Origin: an uncultured Collinsella sp.
GTDB taxonomy: Bacteria; Actinomycetota; Coriobacteriia; Coriobacteriales; Coriobacteriaceae
Assembly: GCA_900765185.1 (NCBI GenBank)
Contig: CAAFQT010000153.1
Span: forward strand, 1 to 6,437
Length of the DNA: 6,437 bases
Reading direction: 5' to 3'
Shown: positions 5,161 to 6,437 of the stretch, one piece after another
Layout of the letters: the number at the start of each line of letters is the position of its first letter
Position numbering within the stretch: the first letter of the stretch is position 1
Translations under genes and position numbers: made by a program
The notes under the pieces: model-generated
Databases searched by the model: none
The model's input: the letters and a program-made list of their open reading frames with translations, nothing else
Told to the model about the DNA's origin: nothing

Positions 5161-6437
5161 TTACAGTTCCAGCGCCTCGGCGACTTCGGCTGCGCAGGTC
5201 AGGGCATCGGCCATGGCGTTCACAACGAGCGAGCTGCCGTTGCGGGCATCACCGGCCACATACACCGGCGCGGCATCCGCGGCGACACCCTCCGTGCGAG
5301 CCGCGAGGTGCGAGCCCTCGGCAGCCATCACCGGCAGCGGACGACCAGCGGTGGCAACGGGCACGCTCACCGCATCGAACACGCCATGCTCGGGACCCGT
5401 AAAGCCGCAGGCGATGAGCACCAACTGCGCCGGCACCTCGCGCTCGGAGCCCGCGATGCGCTCGGGCTTTCCCGCCGACCAGTCCAGATCGACCACGCGC
5501 AGACCAGCAGCCGCACCCTTCTTGTCCAGCAGCACCTCGAGCGTATCCACGCCCCAAGCACGCATCTCGCCGCCCATGGCAGCGATAGCCTCCTGCTGAC
5601 CGTAGTCGGTCTTCTTGACGTTGGGCCACTGCGGCCAAGGGTTACCCGCTGCACGCTTATCGGGCGCGGCCGGCAAGAACTCAAACTGACACACGCTGCG
5701 CGCACCCTGACGCACCGCGGTACCCACGCAGTCGTTGCCGGTATCGCCGCCGCCAATGACCACAACGTCCAGGCCGCGCGCGTTCACCGCGGGCTCACCG
5801 CCATCGAGCACCGAGACGGTCGAAGCCGTCAGGTAGTCCACGGCATACACCACGCCCGGGGCATCCACGTTCGTAGCCGAAAGACCGCGGGGCGCACGAG
5901 CGCCGGCAGCCACCACAACGGCGTCAAAGCCATTGAGCTTGGCCGCCACCGCAGGATTCGTAACGTCAGCACCCAGCTCAAACACAATGCCCAGCTCGCG
6001 CATGAGCGCCACGCGACGCTCGACCACGGACTTCTCGAGCTTCATATTGGGAATGCCGTACATGAGCAGACCGCCCGGACGGTCGTCGCGCTCAAACACC
6101 GTCACGCGGGCGCCACGACGCGCAAGCTCCCATGCTGCCACCAGACCAGCAGGACCGGAGCCCACCACGGCAACCGAGGGTGCGCCCTCCCCTGCCGGCT
6201 CAAAGCGACGCGGACCGCCATTTGCCCACTCATGGTCGCTGATCGCGCGCTCGTTATCGTGAATCGTCGTGGGCTTGCCGTCGACCGAACCCAGGTTGCA
6301 TGCGGCCTCGCACAGCGCCGGGCACACACGGCTCGTAAACTCGGGCATGGGCGAGGTGAGCGACAAGCGCTCGGCAGCCTCGTCCCAACGACCGCGATAC
6401 ACCAGCTCGTTCCACTCAGGAATCAGGTTATGCAGCG
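5161..6437 (-). CDS. gltD: Glutamate synthase (NADPH) small subunit, 5' end outside the window
   Basis: The visible 424 residues (numbered here from the right edge) are the body and C-terminus of GltD. With the large subunit GltB this flavoprotein makes glutamate from glutamine and 2-oxoglutarate, passing electrons from NADPH through FAD and Fe-S clusters. The fragment opens in frame with LHNLIPEWNELVYRGRW, the typical GltD segment; a GTG at 6402 is internal, not the start. Cysteines C38, C42 and C46 (RVCPALCEAAC) are Fe-S ligands. The FAD site is VVGSGPAG (about 90-97) with ERDDRPGG; the NADPH site is IGGGDTGND (about 227-235); the C-terminal FAD contact is AGDARNGSSLVVNA (about 394-407). 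The PWPQWP segment is also family-typical. Roughly the first 50 residues, with the N-terminal cysteine motif, lie beyond the edge. gltB would be expected upstream, outside the window. The gene ends at its own terminator. Confidence 0.95.
   Translation of the reverse strand, partial: LHNLIPEWNELVYRGRWDEAAERLSLTSPMPEFTSRVCPALCEAACNLGSVDGKPTTIHDNERAISDHEWANGGPRRFEPAGEGAPSVAVVGSGPAGLVAAWELARRGARVTVFERDDRPGGLLMYGIPNMKLEKSVVERRVALMRELGIVFELGADVTNPAVAAKLNGFDAVVVAAGARAPRGLSATNVDAPGVVYAVDYLTASTVSVLDGGEPAVNARGLDVVVIGGGDTGNDCVGTAVRQGARSVCQFEFLPAAPDKRAAGNPWPQWPNVKKTDYGQQEAIAAMGGEMRAWGVDTLEVLLDKKGAAAGLRVVDLDWSAGKPERIAGSEREVPAQLVLIACGFTGPEHGVFDAVSVPVATAGRPLPVMAAEGSHLAARTEGVAADAAPVYVAGDARNGSSLVVNAMADALTCAAEVAEALEL

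Noticed and set aside
6400..6402. GTG at 6402 as the gltD start codon.
   Set aside because: The frame continues to the right edge with LHNLIPEWNEL, a conserved GltD segment, so this GTG is an internal valine and the true start is outside the window.

Overview
The window is GC-rich. It looks like chromosomal DNA of a high-GC Gram-positive gut bacterium, most likely a coriobacterium of the Collinsella type. That placement rests on overall protein style and on intergenic repeats built from GTCCCCAA/TTGGGGAC half-sites; it is inference from memory, not a search result.

Layout. Two genes read rightward: a 90-residue CsoR-family metal-sensing repressor (74-346) and a small membrane protein with a C-terminal zinc ribbon (460-933). 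A GC-rich inverted repeat separates them (347-413). A hairpin at 956-991, with T-runs usable from both strands, lies between these genes and the leftward block. Everything to the right reads leftward: a metal-dependent amidohydrolase (1041-2411), a protein with an AbiEi-like middle and a C-terminal PD-(D/E)XK (DUF559-type) nuclease-like domain (2821-3891), an unrecognised 235-residue protein (4091-4798), and the 5'-truncated small subunit of glutamate synthase, gltD (5161 to beyond 6437). The last gene ends at a terminator hairpin that is part of a repeat.

The most unusual part is 2563-4054. Five imperfect palindromic units, each exactly 57 bp, sit in two arrays (three units and two units) immediately on either side of the nuclease-like gene. 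In both arrays the unit-to-unit distance is exactly 80 bp, giving 23-bp spacers. The 16-bp arms are conserved, while the 25-bp loops vary in sequence but not in length. The arrays fit none of the standard classes cleanly: not CRISPR, because the repeats are imperfect and part of the unit varies, and not a simple terminator, because there is no T-tail. A gene cassette with its own repeats, or a repeat family that accompanies this gene family, is a testable idea.

Functionally the genes look like independent units (metal response, peptide or amide hydrolysis, possible defence or repeat-associated nuclease, glutamate synthesis) rather than one pathway. Apart from gltD, whose partner gltB would be expected just outside the right edge, no operon partners are visible. 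A second regulatory curiosity is the leader of the 235-residue gene, where a CCTCCTC stretch is perfectly complementary to that gene's own ribosome binding site.
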